Counted from the first letter of the stretch, positions 10,857-20,327 are shown. The stretch is DNA of 64,000 nucleotides from Paracoccus aminovorans (GCF_001546115.1 NZ_KQ955210.1:276955-340954), one strand, 5' to 3'. Numbers and translations are program-made. Notes: a model not told the origin generated them from the sequence alone.

Positions 10857-11285
10857 ATGATCCTGCATGCATCCTGCGTCGCGCATCGGGGCCGGGGACT
10901 GCTGATCCTCGGTGCCTCCGGCGCAGGCAAATCCGGCTTGGCGCTTGAAATGATGGCGCTCGGCGCGGCGCTGGTCGCGGATGACCGCACGGCGCTGCGG
11001 TATGAGGCCGGCGCGATCATCGCCGATGCGCCTGATTCGCTGCGCGGGCTGATCGAGGCGCGCGGCGTCGGCATCCTGCGCGCCCGCGCGCATGGGCCGG
11101 TGAAGTTGGCGCTGGCGGTCGATCTGGACCAGGCCGAACCCGAGCGGCTGCCGCCCGACCGCCGCTTTGGCCTTTTCGACAGCGACCTGCCCCTTGTCCT
11201 TGGCGCCGGCCGCGTTCATCTTGCGTCAATGCTCTTGCAATATCTTGATTCCGGTAGGGCGGACACGGAGTTGCGCGACAGCTGA
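10857..11285 (+). CDS. hprK: HPr kinase/phosphorylase, short alphaproteobacterial form
   Basis: 142 residues from an ATG preceded by AAGGGGAG, so the longer frame from 10740 is rejected. The Walker A motif GASGAGKS lies near residue 21, and the C terminus is truncated relative to the Firmicutes enzyme, as is normal in alphaproteobacteria. It phosphorylates the seryl residue of HPr, linking metabolic state to PTS-Ntr signalling. It leads a run of hprK, rapZ, an EIIA gene and the HPr gene, with short gaps. The usual upstream partners chvI/chvG are not here. Confidence 0.87.
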   Translation: MILHASCVAHRGRGLLILGASGAGKSGLALEMMALGAALVADDRTALRYEAGAIIADAPDSLRGLIEARGVGILRARAHGPVKLALAVDLDQAEPERLPPDRRFGLFDSDLPLVLGAGRVHLASMLLQYLDSGRADTELRDS

Positions 11286-11302
11286 ATCAAGGGCCGGAGG
11301 CG

Positions 11303-12271
11303 ATGGACGATCTCGACAGCCAGGAAAAGGATGGCCGCGACGAAGGCGCGCAGCGGCTGGTCCTGATCACCGGGCCGTCCGGGGCGGGACGCTCGACCGC
11401 GATCAACGTGCTCGAGGACCTGGGCTATGAGGCCATCGACAACCTGCCCTTGTCGCTGATCCCGCGGCTTCTGGACGGGCCGCCGCGCCCGGTGCCGCTG
11501 GCGCTGGGGCTGGACGTGCGCAACCGCGATTTCTCGGTCGCGAACCTGATCGAGCTGATCGACAAGCTGACCCGGCTGCCGGCATATGCGCCCGAGGTGC
11601 TGTTCCTGGACTGCACCACCGAGCAGCTTTTGCGACGGTTCAATGAAACCCGCCGCCGCCATCCTTTGCGGGGCGAAGCCTCGCCCCTGGACGCCATCCG
11701 GGCCGAGCGCGACATGCTGGCGCCGATCCGCGCCCGGGCCGATGTGCTGGTCGATACCTCGGAACTCTCGCCGCATGATCTGAAGGCGGAACTGTCGCGT
11801 TGGTTCGATGCCGAACAGGGGCGGCGGCTGGCGGTCTCGGTGCAGTCGTTTTCCTATAAGCGCGGGGTGCCGCGCGGGGTGGACGTGATGTTCGACTGCC
11901 GCTTCCTCGCCAATCCGCATTGGGAGCCGGCGCTGCGCCCATTGGACGGCCGCGACAGTGCCGTGCAGGGTTACGTTGCGTCGGATCCGCGATTCGCGCC
12001 CTTCTTCGAACGGGTGCTGGATCTTGTGCTTTTTACCCTTCCGGCCCATCTAGAAGAGGGTAAGGCCCATCTGGCCATCGGCTTCGGTTGTACCGGAGGG
12101 CAACACCGTTCCGTCACAATGGCGGAAAAAATGGCTGATGCGCTTGCGAAAGCAGGTTGGCAAGTGTCAATTAGACATCGGGAACTTGAACGCCGCGAGA
12201 AGGCGCCGGCACCTGGTGATGATGGCCTGATTGGCCTCTCGCACAGCACGGGCGCGGGTTTTGGCGGCTGA
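11303..12271 (+). CDS. rapZ: RapZ-family nucleotide-binding protein
   Basis: 322 residues, starting 17 bases after hprK. The N-terminal P-loop reads GPSGAGRS, with Arg in place of the usual Lys, followed by [16 protein letters not shown]. The C-terminal domain has the conserved stretch [13 protein letters not shown]. In enterobacteria RapZ is the RNase E adaptor controlling glmS through GlmZ; in alphaproteobacteria the location beside hprK and the PTS genes is conserved but the target is less clear. The last bases overlap the possible upstream extension of the next gene. Confidence 0.9.
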   Translation: MDDLDSQEKDGRDEGAQRLVLITGPSGAGRSTAINVLEDLGYEAIDNLPLSLIPRLLDGPPRPVPLALGLDVRNRDFSVANLIELIDKLTRLPAYAPEVLFLDCTTEQLLRRFNETRRRHPLRGEASPLDAIRAERDMLAPIRARADVLVDTSELSPHDLKAELSRWFDAEQGRRLAVSVQSFSYKRGVPRGVDVMFDCRFLANPHWEPALRPLDGRDSAVQGYVASDPRFAPFFERVLDLVLFTLPAHLEEGKAHLAIGFGCTGGQHRSVTMAEKMADALAKAGWQVSIRHRELERREKAPAPGDDGLIGLSHSTGAGFGG

Positions 12272-12287
12272 TGCGTGGTGGAGCGAA

Positions 12288-12713
12288 TTGATCGGGATTG
12301 TCATCGTGGCGCATGGCGGCCTTGCGCGGGAATATCTCTCGGCGGTCGAGCATGTGGTGGGACCGCAGACCGGCATCCGGGCCGTAACGATCGAGGAGAA
12401 CCACGATCGTGGCCAGAAGCAGGCCGAAATCTGCGCGGCCGCCGATTCGGTGGATGCCGGCGACGGCGTGGTGGTGGTGACGGACCTGTTCGGCGGCTCG
12501 CCCTCGAACCTGTCGCTGATGGCCTGCGCGGCGCGCAACCGCTCGATCCTGTACGGCGCGAACCTGCCGATGCTGGTCAAGCTGGCCAAGTCGCGCAAAT
12601 TGTCGGTGGCGGATGCGGTAACGCTGGCCAAGGACGCCGGGCGCAAGTACATCAACAGCTATGATGTCCTGCCTGCCGATGTGATCCCTGTGCCGAGCCG
12701 CGCCGCCTCATGA
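12288..12713 (+). CDS. PTS system mannose-type EIIA component
   Basis: About 141 residues if translation starts at TTG 12288, giving MIGIVIVAHGGLAREYL; GGTGGAG lies just upstream. The His of the VAHGG motif is the phosphorylated residue of the EIIA-Man family. Later landmarks are GVVVVTDLFGGSPSNLS and the segment GANLPMLVKL. No EIIB/EIIC transport subunits are nearby, so this is the regulatory PTS of alphaproteobacteria rather than a sugar importer. Its stop codon overlaps the HPr start (ATGA). The frame is also open further upstream, but that part lacks family homology. Confidence 0.87.
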   Translation: MIGIVIVAHGGLAREYLSAVEHVVGPQTGIRAVTIEENHDRGQKQAEICAAADSVDAGDGVVVVTDLFGGSPSNLSLMACAARNRSILYGANLPMLVKLAKSRKLSVADAVTLAKDAGRKYINSYDVLPADVIPVPSRAAS

Positions 12714-13000
12714 ATGACCTGACCAACGGGGCCGTCACCCGCGAGCTGGCGATCATCAACGAAAAGGGCCTGCATGCGCGGGCCAGCGCCAAGTTTGTCG
12801 AGACGGTCGAGCGTTTCGATGCCCAAGCCACCGTGGAAAAGGACGGGCTGAGCGTGTCGGGCGATTCGATCATGGGCCTGCTGATGCTGACCGCGCCGCG
12901 CGGCAGCACCATCCGCGTCACCACCAAGGGGGCGGAGGCGGCCGAACTGGCCGATGCGCTGAGTGCGCTGGTCGGGGACTATTTCGGCGAAGGCATGTAA
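12710..13000 (+). CDS. ptsH: HPr phosphocarrier protein
   Basis: 96 residues. The motif GLHARAS contains the phosphorylated histidine (His22). The regulatory serine recognised by HprK is in DSIMGLL (Ser53), so both control sites are intact and match the hprK gene in the same cluster. It overlaps the EIIA gene by four bases. It should carry phosphate from EI to EIIA; no ptsI/ptsP gene is in this window. Confidence 0.93.
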   Translation: MNDLTNGAVTRELAIINEKGLHARASAKFVETVERFDAQATVEKDGLSVSGDSIMGLLMLTAPRGSTIRVTTKGAEAAELADALSALVGDYFGEGM

Positions 13001-13009
13001 GGGCCGGTC

Positions 13010-13618
13010 ATGGCCCGTTCCTCCTATCACCACGGCAATCTGCGCCAGGCGCTGGTCGAGGCCACGGTCAAGCTGATCGAGGACAGCGGCCCGCAGGGCT
13101 TTACCCTGGCCGAGGCCGCCCGCCTGGCCGGCGTCAGCGCCGCCGCGCCCTATCGCCATTTCGCCGGGCGCGACGAATTGCTGGAAGAGGTCGCCCGCCA
13201 GGGTTTCGAGGAATTCGCCGACCGGCTGGAAGCCGCCTTCGACGATGGCCGGCCGCGGCCGCTGACCGCCTTCCTGCGCATGGGCCAGGCCTATCTGGCC
13301 TTCGCGGCCGAGCGGCGCGGCTTCTACATCGCCATGTTCGAATCCGGCATCTCGATCGCCGGCAATTCCGCCTTGCAGCAGGCCTCCGAGCGGGCGCGCG
13401 GCGTGCTGGTGCGCGGCGCCGAGTCGCTTTTCGTCGCCCGGCCCGGCCCGCGCCCGCCCGCCGGCATGATCGCCGACCACATCTGGGCGCTGAGCCATGG
13501 CGTCGTCGAGCTCTTCGGCCGCGGCAAGCCCGGCGCGCGCTCGCCCATCGCCCCCGCCGACATGCTGGAAAGTGGCGCGCTGATCTATCTGCGCGGCCTG
13601 GGCATCATCCCGGACTGA
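13010..13618 (+). CDS. TetR-family transcriptional regulator
   Basis: 202 residues. The N-terminal helix-turn-helix is typical: SYHHGNLRQALVEA, then GFTLAEAARLAGVSAAAPYRHF at about residues 32-53. The larger C-terminal part resembles the WHG ligand-binding domain. It starts nine bases after the HPr gene, yet its closest functional partner is probably the DUF2852 gene downstream. The 85-base gap between those two holds a TGTGA-N7-TCACA palindrome that could be its operator. The ligand is unknown. Confidence 0.88.
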   Translation: MARSSYHHGNLRQALVEATVKLIEDSGPQGFTLAEAARLAGVSAAAPYRHFAGRDELLEEVARQGFEEFADRLEAAFDDGRPRPLTAFLRMGQAYLAFAAERRGFYIAMFESGISIAGNSALQQASERARGVLVRGAESLFVARPGPRPPAGMIADHIWALSHGVVELFGRGKPGARSPIAPADMLESGALIYLRGLGIIPD

Positions 13619-13669
13619 CTTTTTCCCGATGCGGACTTGAACCCCGCTTGCGGCGCTCCATCTATGTAA

Positions 13670-13688
13670 ATGTGATTAACATTCACAT
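13670..13688. promoter_or_regulatory. Palindromic candidate operator
   Basis: ATGTGA-TTAACAT-TCACAT is a perfect 6+6 inverted repeat, 15 bases before the DUF2852 start and 51 bases after the TetR gene. The nested half-sites AATGT/ACATT also pair. A CRP site would need a 6-base spacer rather than 7, so a TetR operator is the more likely reading. Confidence 0.45.
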
Positions 13689-13703
13689 CGGAAAGGGACC
13701 GCA

Positions 13704-14126
13704 ATGAACACTGAAATCGCCCCGTGCCCCTCCGTCGTGGACCGGATCGGCGCTGCGCTGGCAGGCATCCGGGACTGGCTGGACGAACGCGGAAAGGTGG
13801 CCTGGATCGCCGCCATGATCCTGGGCTTCATCGCCTGCTGGCCCGTGGGCCTCGCCATCCTCGGCTACATGATCTGGAGCAAACGCATGTTTTCCTGCCG
13901 CCACCGCCATCATCACCACCACCACCGTCGCGGCTTCGGGCGCGATTTCGCGCAGCCGACCGGCAACTATGCCTTCGACGCCTATCGCGAGGAAACGCTG
14001 AAGCGGCTCGAGGACGAGCACCGGGAGTTCCTGGACTTCCTGCAGAAGCTGCGCGAGGCCAAGGACAAGGCCGAGTTCGACCAGTTCATGGCCGGCCGCA
14101 ACCAGCCGCCCGCCACCCAGAACTGA
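13704..14126 (+). CDS. DUF2852 membrane protein with histidine cluster
   Basis: 140 residues with GAAAGGGA upstream of the start. An amphipathic N-terminal part leads to one transmembrane segment near residues 32-56 (WIAAMILGFIACWPVGLAIL). Directly after it is CRHRHHHHHH, then a soluble C-terminal half that is rich in charged residues and likely helical (KRLEDEHREFLDFLQKLREA). This matches DUF2852 proteins of Rhodobacterales and Rhizobiales, whose role is unknown. The His run beside the membrane might bind metal. A hairpin terminator follows the stop. Confidence 0.82.
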   Translation: MNTEIAPCPSVVDRIGAALAGIRDWLDERGKVAWIAAMILGFIACWPVGLAILGYMIWSKRMFSCRHRHHHHHHRRGFGRDFAQPTGNYAFDAYREETLKRLEDEHREFLDFLQKLREAKDKAEFDQFMAGRNQPPATQN

Positions 14127-14136
14127 CATCGGAAAA

Positions 14137-14160
14137 AGGGCCGGGGATTACTCCGGCCCT
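14137..14160 (+). terminator. Terminator between DUF2852 gene and gshA
   Basis: An 8-base-pair AGGGCCGG/CCGGCCCT stem (14137-14144 with 14153-14160) with an 8-base loop. It is flanked by AAAAA on the left and TTGCTTT on the right, so it can serve both convergent genes. Confidence 0.75.
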
Positions 14161-14166
14161 TTGCTT

Positions 14167-15546
14167 TCAATAGGAATATTCGGCGTAGATCCGCGACAGG
14201 TCGCCCTGCCATTCGCCGTGATATTTCTCCAGCATCTCGTCGGCCGGCACCTTGCCGGTCTCGACGCTTTCCTTGAGTGCGTTCAGGAAATGCGTCTCGT
14301 CCGGAACCAGCCCGCCCGCCCCGGGACGCGCCCGCGCCTTCAGCCCGGCTTCGGAAATCGCCAGCACCTCGCGCGCCAGATCGCGCATCCGGGTGCCGCC
14401 GACCGCGCCGTCCAGCGCCTTGAGCCCGGCCTCGCGCCGCCAGCTTTCGCGTGTCTCGGCGTCCCAGCCCTTGACCAGATCCCAGGCCGCGTCCAGCGCC
14501 GCGTCGTCATAGACCAGCCCGACCCAGAAGGCGGGCAGGGCGCAGAGCCGCCGCCAGGGGCCGCCGTCGGCGCCGCGCATCTCGATGAATTTCTTGACCC
14601 GCGCCTCGGGGAAGACCGTGGTCAGGTGGTCGGCCCAGTCGGACAGCGTCGGCACCTCGCCCGGCAGCGCCGGCAGCTTGCCCTTGAGGAAATCGCGGAA
14701 GCTCTGACCCAGCGCGTCGATGTATTTGCCGTCGCGATAGACGAAATACATCGGCACATCGAGCACGTAGTCGACCCAACGCTCATAGCCCATGCCATCC
14801 TCGAAGGCGAAGGGCAGCATGCCGGTCCGCGCCGCGTCGAGGTTCTGCCAGATATGCGCGCGCCAGCTTTTCCAGCCGTTCGGCTTGCCGTCGAGGAAGG
14901 GCGAATTCGCGAACAGCGCATTGGCGACCGGCTGCAAGGCCAGCGCCACGCGCAGCTTCTTCACCATGTCGGCTTCGCTGGCGAAGTCGAGATTCACCTG
15001 CACCGTGCAGGTGCGATACATCATCTGCGTGCCCAGCGTGCCGACGCGGCCCATGTAATCGGTCATCAGCCGATAGCGGCCTTTTGGCATCATCGGCATC
15101 TGGTCCTGGGTCCAGATCGGCGCCGCGCCCAGGCCGATGAAGCCAGCGCCCAGCTTGTCGGCGATCTCGCGCACCTCGGAAAGGTGGCTGTTCACCTCGT
15201 CGCAGGTCTGGTGGATGGTCTCCAGCGGCGCGCCCGAGAGTTCAAGCTGTCCGCCCGGCTCCAGGCTGACATTGGCGCCGTCGCGCTCCAGCCCGATGAT
15301 ATGGCCGGCCTCCAGCACCGGGGTCCAGCCGAAGCGGTCGCGCAGGCCCTCCAGCATGGCCTTGACCGAGGGCTGGCCCGCGGGCGCCTCATAGGGCAGG
15401 GGCATCAGGTCGGCATGGCGATAGCCGAATTTCTCGTGCTCGGTGCCGATGCGCCAGGCGTCGCGCGGCTTCTCGCCCGAGGCGAGATATTCGGCCAGCT
15501 GTTCGGGACGCTCGATCGGGCCGCCGCCCTGTTGGGGAATGGACAT
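14167..15546 (-). CDS. gshA: Glutamate-cysteine ligase
   Basis: 459 residues from ATG 15546, which has GAAAGG upstream; the longer frame adds 13 poorly conserved residues. It belongs to the plant/alphaproteobacterial type of the enzyme and joins glutamate and cysteine in the first step of glutathione synthesis. Visible landmarks are the N-terminal IGTEHEKFGY, later GGQLELSGAPLETIHQT, and MMYRTCTVQVNLDF in the active-site region. It is followed downstream by the shared terminator. The next gene upstream on the same strand ends 49 bases before it. Confidence 0.94.
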   Translation of the reverse strand: MSIPQQGGGPIERPEQLAEYLASGEKPRDAWRIGTEHEKFGYRHADLMPLPYEAPAGQPSVKAMLEGLRDRFGWTPVLEAGHIIGLERDGANVSLEPGGQLELSGAPLETIHQTCDEVNSHLSEVREIADKLGAGFIGLGAAPIWTQDQMPMMPKGRYRLMTDYMGRVGTLGTQMMYRTCTVQVNLDFASEADMVKKLRVALALQPVANALFANSPFLDGKPNGWKSWRAHIWQNLDAARTGMLPFAFEDGMGYERWVDYVLDVPMYFVYRDGKYIDALGQSFRDFLKGKLPALPGEVPTLSDWADHLTTVFPEARVKKFIEMRGADGGPWRRLCALPAFWVGLVYDDAALDAAWDLVKGWDAETRESWRREAGLKALDGAVGGTRMRDLAREVLAISEAGLKARARPGAGGLVPDETHFLNALKESVETGKVPADEMLEKYHGEWQGDLSRIYAEYSY

Positions 15547-15595
15547 CGGTGGCCTTTCTTCTGCCTTGCCCGCCACAGGTGGCAAGGCCCGGGGC

Positions 15596-16111
15596 TCAAG
15601 TCAAGGCGGCGCGCGCGGGCCTGGTCCAAACGGTCTGAATCGTCGGCGCCCCGGGCGCCAGGGCGGCGGCCACGCGGCCCATGTCGATGCCGGGCAGGGT
15701 GGCGAAGGCGCCGGCCAGGAATTCCGCGCCGCGCGCATCGACGGGAACCAGCAGCGCCTCGCCCGCGACGCTTTTCAGCCGCCAGTGGCTGCGACCGTTG
15801 AGGCGCATGAGCCGGATCTCGGTCAGTTCGCGCAGGCCGATCTCGCCGCCCAGCAGCCGGTTCGGCGACAGGTAGCGAATCGCGCCCTCGTCCAGTTCGA
15901 CCATGCCGGGGCCCAGCCCGTCATGGCGAAAGCGCATGCGCCGGCGCGCATCCAGCGCCCAGGCGGCCGCGGCGGCGGCGATCAGCCCGCCCAGCGGCCA
16001 GAACAGCCAGCCGCCCAGCGAGAACACCCAAAGCCCGAAGCCGGTGGCGGCCAGCGCCGCGCCGGTCTCGGCCCAGGGGCGCAGCTTTTCGGCCAGCTCC
16101 GGGCGGATCAT
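15596..16111 (-). CDS. Hypothetical membrane protein
   Basis: 171 residues. Two adjacent hydrophobic helices lie near residues 17-48 (LAATGFGLWVFSLGGWLFW and GGLIAAAAAAWAL), followed by a soluble domain of about 120 residues. The layout resembles short bacterial PH-like membrane proteins, but I do not recognise a named family. Its ATG overlaps the stop of the GNAT gene by one base (TGATG), so it is translated as the last gene of the dapE operon. Confidence 0.6.
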   Translation of the reverse strand: MIRPELAEKLRPWAETGAALAATGFGLWVFSLGGWLFWPLGGLIAAAAAAWALDARRRMRFRHDGLGPGMVELDEGAIRYLSPNRLLGGEIGLRELTEIRLMRLNGRSHWRLKSVAGEALLVPVDARGAEFLAGAFATLPGIDMGRVAAALAPGAPTIQTVWTRPARAALT

Positions 16112-16527
16112 CAAAGCTCCAGCGCCATGTCGCGATGCGGGATGCCGGCATCGTCATATTCCGGCCCATAGGCGGCGAAGCCCAGCTTTTCGTAGAATCC
16201 GATGGCATGGGTCTGGGCGCCCAGCTTGGCGCGACTGATGCCCGGCATGGCGCGCAGCCGCGCGAGCGCCGCGCGGATCAGCGCCGCGCCCGCCCCGGTG
16301 CCGCGCGCCGATGCCAGCACGGCGACGCGGCCGATCTTGCCGGTCTGCCCTTCGGTCAGGATGCGGGCGGTGCCGATGGCCGCGCCGGTTGCGTCGCGGG
16401 CCAGCAGGTGGATCGCCTCGCCATCGCGGCCGTCCCATTCCTCGGCCTCGGGCACGGCCTGCTCGACGACGAAGACCGCGCGGCGGATGGCGCGGCAGGT
16501 GTCCAGGTCGGTGGTTTCCTCGATCAT
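16111..16527 (-). CDS. GNAT-family N-acetyltransferase
   Basis: 138 residues with an ElaA-like start ([19 protein letters not shown]) and the acetyl-CoA binding segment [18 protein letters not shown], followed by [21 protein letters not shown]. The acceptor substrate is unknown. It overlaps dapE by four bases upstream and the small membrane protein by one base downstream, so the three genes are translationally coupled. Confidence 0.8.
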   Translation of the reverse strand: MIEETTDLDTCRAIRRAVFVVEQAVPEAEEWDGRDGEAIHLLARDATGAAIGTARILTEGQTGKIGRVAVLASARGTGAGAALIRAALARLRAMPGISRAKLGAQTHAIGFYEKLGFAAYGPEYDDAGIPHRDMALEL

Positions 16528-17660
16528 GCGAAATACTGCTCCAGGATGCGGCGATAGATGCGCGACAGCTGGCGCACCTGCTCGGCCGGGACGCGCTCGT
16601 CCACCTGATGCATGAAATGGCCGACCAGGCCGAATTCAAGCACCGGGCAGTGATCCTTGACGAAACGCGCATCCGAGGTGCCGCCCGAGGTCGAGAGCAC
16701 CGGGTCGAGCCCGGTTTCCGCGCGCACCACGCCCGCGACCAGCTCGACGAAGGGGCCGGGCGCGGTCAGGAAGCTTTCGCCCGAGACATCGGTCGCGATG
16801 TTGAAGCCGACGCCGGTCGCCTGGGCGATTGCCTCGGCCTTGCTGCGGATCATCGCATCGAGGCTGGCCGCGCTATGCGCATCGTTGAAGCGGATGTTGA
16901 CCGTCGCCCGCGCCTTTTCCGGGATCACGTTCGAGGCCGGGTTGCCGACGTCGATGGTCGTGACCTGCAGGCCCGAGGGGTCGAAATGCGCCGTGCCCTG
17001 GTCCAGCGGCTGGCTGGTAAGATCGTGCAGCAGCCCGAGCAGGGCGTGGACCGGGTTCTTCGCGCGATGCGGATAGGCGGCATGGCCCTGCACGCCCCTG
17101 GCCTCGATCTGCAAGGTCATCGAGCCGCGCCGGCCGATCTTGATCATCTCGCCCATGCGGTCGGGGTTCGAGGGCTCGCCGACGATGCAGACGTCCATGC
17201 GCTCGCCGTTGGCGGCCATCCAGTCCAGAAGCGCCAGCGTGCCGTCGCGGCCGGGACCTTCCTCGTCGCCGGTGATGGCCAGGATCACGGCGCCCTCCGG
17301 CGGGGTCTCGGTCACGAAGCCGATGGCGGCGGCGGCAAAGGCCGCGACGCCGGATTTCATGTCGGTGGCGCCGCGGCCCCAGATCCAGCCGTCGATCTCG
17401 GCCCCCGAAAACGGCGGATGCGTCCAGCTGGCCGGGTCGCCCGGCGGCACCACGTCGGTATGGCCGTTGAAGCCGAAGGTCCGGACGCCCCTGGCCCCCC
17501 AGCGCGCGAACAGGTTCGGCACGCCGTTGCGGTCGGTGCGGTGGCATTCGAAACCGGCTTCGGCCAGCACGCGCGCCAGCAGCTCCAGCGCGCCACCCTC
17601 CTCGGGCGTGACCGAGGGGCAGCGGATCAGTTCGGCGGTCAGTCGGGCGGGGTCTGGCAT
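16524..17660 (-). CDS. dapE: Succinyl-diaminopimelate desuccinylase
   Basis: 378 residues from ATG 17660, which has AGGAG at good spacing; a GTG six bases upstream is too close to that site. It hydrolyses N-succinyl-LL-diaminopimelate in lysine and cell-wall precursor synthesis. The M20 metallopeptidase fold is clear: [13 protein letters not shown] (metal His/Asp), [10 protein letters not shown] (bridging Asp), TGDEEGP (catalytic Glu), then [11 protein letters not shown] and a late His in VGHFMH. First gene of a three-gene overlapping operon. Confidence 0.94.
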   Translation of the reverse strand: MPDPARLTAELIRCPSVTPEEGGALELLARVLAEAGFECHRTDRNGVPNLFARWGARGVRTFGFNGHTDVVPPGDPASWTHPPFSGAEIDGWIWGRGATDMKSGVAAFAAAAIGFVTETPPEGAVILAITGDEEGPGRDGTLALLDWMAANGERMDVCIVGEPSNPDRMGEMIKIGRRGSMTLQIEARGVQGHAAYPHRAKNPVHALLGLLHDLTSQPLDQGTAHFDPSGLQVTTIDVGNPASNVIPEKARATVNIRFNDAHSAASLDAMIRSKAEAIAQATGVGFNIATDVSGESFLTAPGPFVELVAGVVRAETGLDPVLSTSGGTSDARFVKDHCPVLEFGLVGHFMHQVDERVPAEQVRQLSRIYRRILEQYFA

Positions 17661-17687
17661 CGGCACTCTCCTGTCTTGGCGGCAGGG

Positions 17688-18461
17688 TTACACCGGCGGC
17701 CCCAGCAGTTCCAGCGCCCGGCGGATCAGGTTCAGCCCGGTCAGCACCAGCAGGACCAGCGTCCAGCGCCGGAACTGCACCACGTCCAGCCGGTCATGCG
17801 CCAGATAGCCCAGCCCCATGCCGATGATCGCCGGAACCACCAGCGCGGCGGAAAAGGGCAGCGTCTGCGCGTTCAGCAGCCCCGATTGCAGATGCGCCGC
17901 CGTCAGCACCACGGCGCCGATGAAGAACACCACGCCCTGCACCCGCATCTGTTCGGCCTTGGGCGCATGCAGCGACAGCAGGAGCACGATCAGCGGCGGC
18001 CCCCAGATGCCCGAGATGCCGCCGATCAGCCCGCCGATGATGCCGGTCGCGATCTCGGCCCGGCGGCGGTGGTGGATCGGCAGCGCCAGGCTGCGGCCGG
18101 CCAGCTGCCAGCCCGCGTAAAGCGTGATCGGCACGCCGATCAGCGCATACATCAGCCATTGCGGCACCCGGGTCGCGAAAAAGGCGCTGACCGGGATGAA
18201 CAGCACCACCATGCCGATGTGCCAGCGATAGGCCCAGGTCGCCTGCGCGGCCGGCCGCCAGCCTTGGCGCAGCGCCTGGCGGATGTTGGTCAGCAGCACC
18301 GGCAGGATCACCGCCGCCACCGCCTGCTGCGCGGTCAGGAACGACCCCAGCGCGGAAAGCATGATCATCGGCATGGCAAAGCCGATCGCGCCCTTCACGA
18401 AGCCGGAAAACAGCGTGATGGCGATGGCGAGTGCCAGGTGAAAGGGGTCCAGTCCGAACAT
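17688..18461 (-). CDS. TauE/SafE-family membrane permease
   Basis: 257 residues from ATG 18461. Eight or so hydrophobic segments and the family hallmark FSGFVKGAIGFAMPM near the N terminus. A second related half begins around IIGGLIGGISGIWGPPLIV. Family members export sulfite, sulfoacetate or related anions; the cargo is not evident here. It is upstream of dapE on the same strand with 27 bases between, so it may be co-transcribed. A long intergenic repeat lies upstream. Confidence 0.82.
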   Translation of the reverse strand: MFGLDPFHLALAIAITLFSGFVKGAIGFAMPMIMLSALGSFLTAQQAVAAVILPVLLTNIRQALRQGWRPAAQATWAYRWHIGMVVLFIPVSAFFATRVPQWLMYALIGVPITLYAGWQLAGRSLALPIHHRRRAEIATGIIGGLIGGISGIWGPPLIVLLLSLHAPKAEQMRVQGVVFFIGAVVLTAAHLQSGLLNAQTLPFSAALVVPAIIGMGLGYLAHDRLDVVQFRRWTLVLLVLTGLNLIRRALELLGPPV

Positions 18462-18496
18462 GAGGCAGCCATAATGCAGGGGGCGGCGGATGCAAG

Positions 18497-18560
18497 CGGG
18501 ACGGGGGCTCTGCCCCCACGCCTGCGGCGTTCCCCCGGGGTATTTGGGGAGCAAAGAAGG
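18497..18560 (-). repeat. Intergenic repeat, long form (inverted copy)
   Basis: In the minus orientation this reads CTTCTTTG-N6-AAATACCCCGGGGGA, then a GGGGGCAG...CCCCC hairpin region, matching 8972-9028. It lies between two divergent genes (the TauE permease and mcd), unlike the other copies, which sit at gene ends. Confidence 0.65.
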
Positions 18561-18671
18561 TCCGAGGCAGGCGGGTCATTTTCGTTCGTTGTGGCGCTGC
18601 GGTGCGCATGATAGTTGCGCTGCGGCCGCGAAACGGCTAGTCATGCTGCGACGCCGCAAAAGGATTCCGCC

Positions 18672-20327
18672 ATGAAGGACATGCCCGCGATGCCCGCCGA
18701 CACGCCCGCCGCCCTGCTGGAGCTTGCCGCCAAGACCGTGCCCGAGCTTCAGGCCCTGCAATCCCGCGCGACCGAGGCCCTGCGCGCGCTGGTCGCCCCC
18801 GCCGGCAAGCCGCAGGCCGACCTGCTGGAGGAACACCAGCACGCCGCGCATGCCCTGTCTTGGCTGACCACCTATGTCGAATCGATCCGCCAGCTGTCCG
18901 CCTGGGCCGGCCGCCTGTCCGAGGCCGGCACCCTGGGCCGGGCCGAGGCGCTGATCCTGCAGATCGGCCTGGGCGAATATCTGACCCAGATCGCCGGCGG
19001 CATCCCGATGAGCCAGACCGAGTTCGCGCGGCTTTCGGACCTCGGCCTCGACTGGACGCCGGGGGACGCGGCGCGGGCGCTGATGCGCGGCAATACCCCC
19101 GCCGCCCGGGCCGAGCTGGTGCGGCTGATGCAGGACAACCACGGCCGCGCCACTTTCGGCGCCTCGGGCCTGGACGAGGATCTGGAGATGATCCGCGACC
19201 AGTTCCGCCGCTATGCCGAGGAGCGCGTCATCCCCAATGCCCATGAATGGCACCTGAAGGACCAGCTGATCCCGATGGAGATCATCGAGGAACTGGCGGA
19301 ACTCGGCGTCTTCGGCCTGACCATTCCCGAGGAATTCGGCGGGCTCGGCCTGTCCAAGGCCTCGATGGTGGTGGTGACCGAAGAGCTGTCGCGCGGCTAT
19401 ATCGGCGTCGGCTCGCTGGGCACCCGCAGCGAGATCGCGGCCGAGCTGATTCTCTGCGGCGGCACCGATGCGCAGAAGGCGAAATGGCTGCCGGCGCTGG
19501 CTTCGGGAGAAATTCTGTCGACGGCGGTCTTCACCGAGCCGAACACCGGCAGCGACCTCGGGTCGCTGCGCACCCGCGCGGTGAAGGACGGCGAGGACTG
19601 GGTCGTCACCGGCAACAAGACCTGGATCACCCATGCGCAGCGCACCCATGTGATGACGCTGCTGGCCCGCACCGACCCGAACAGCACCGACTGGCGCGGT
19701 CTGTCGATGTTCCTGGCCGAAAAGACCCCGGGCACCGACGACGACCCCTTCCCGACCCCCGGCATGACCGGCGGCGAGATCGAGGTGCTGGGCTATCGCG
19801 GCATGAAGGAATACGAGCTGGGCTTCGACGGCTTCCGCATCAAAGGCGAGAACCTCTTGGGCGGCGAGCCGGGACGCGGCTTCAAGCAGCTGATGGAAAC
19901 CTTTGAATCGGCTCGGATTCAGACCGCGGCCCGCGCCGTCGGCGTGGCGCAATGCGCGGCCGAGATCGGCATGCGCTATGCCATCGACCGCAAGCAGTTC
20001 GGCAAGTCGCTGATCGAGTTCCCCCGCGTGGCCGACAAGCTCGCCATGATGGCGGTCGAGATCATGATCGCCCGCCAGCTGACCTATTTCAGCGCCTGGG
20101 AAAAGGACCACGGCCGGCGCTGCGACCTCGAGGCCGGCATGGCCAAGCTCTTGGGCGCCCGCGTCGCCTGGGCCTCGGCCGACAACGCGCTGCAGATCCA
20201 CGGCGGCAACGGCTTCGCGCTGGAATACACCATCAGCCGCGTGCTTTGCGATGCCCGCATCCTCAACATCTTCGAGGGCGCGGCCGAGATCCAGGCCCAG
20301 GTTATTGCACGCAGGTTACTGGACTAG
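18672..20327 (+). CDS. mcd: (2S)-methylsuccinyl-CoA dehydrogenase
   Basis: 551 residues from ATG 18672 (AAAGGA upstream). It is an acyl-CoA dehydrogenase with an N-terminal extension of about 165 residues, the arrangement that marks methylsuccinyl-CoA dehydrogenase of the ethylmalonyl-CoA pathway for acetate assimilation. Core motifs include TIPEEFGGLGLSKASMVVV, the FAD region FTEPNTGSDLGSLRTRA, GNKTWITHA and the late QIHGGNGFALEYTISR. The enzyme oxidises methylsuccinyl-CoA to mesaconyl-CoA. No other gene of the pathway is adjacent. If the assignment is wrong it remains an acyl-CoA dehydrogenase. Confidence 0.85.
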   Translation: MKDMPAMPADTPAALLELAAKTVPELQALQSRATEALRALVAPAGKPQADLLEEHQHAAHALSWLTTYVESIRQLSAWAGRLSEAGTLGRAEALILQIGLGEYLTQIAGGIPMSQTEFARLSDLGLDWTPGDAARALMRGNTPAARAELVRLMQDNHGRATFGASGLDEDLEMIRDQFRRYAEERVIPNAHEWHLKDQLIPMEIIEELAELGVFGLTIPEEFGGLGLSKASMVVVTEELSRGYIGVGSLGTRSEIAAELILCGGTDAQKAKWLPALASGEILSTAVFTEPNTGSDLGSLRTRAVKDGEDWVVTGNKTWITHAQRTHVMTLLARTDPNSTDWRGLSMFLAEKTPGTDDDPFPTPGMTGGEIEVLGYRGMKEYELGFDGFRIKGENLLGGEPGRGFKQLMETFESARIQTAARAVGVAQCAAEIGMRYAIDRKQFGKSLIEFPRVADKLAMMAVEIMIARQLTYFSAWEKDHGRRCDLEAGMAKLLGARVAWASADNALQIHGGNGFALEYTISRVLCDARILNIFEGAAEIQAQVIARRLLD

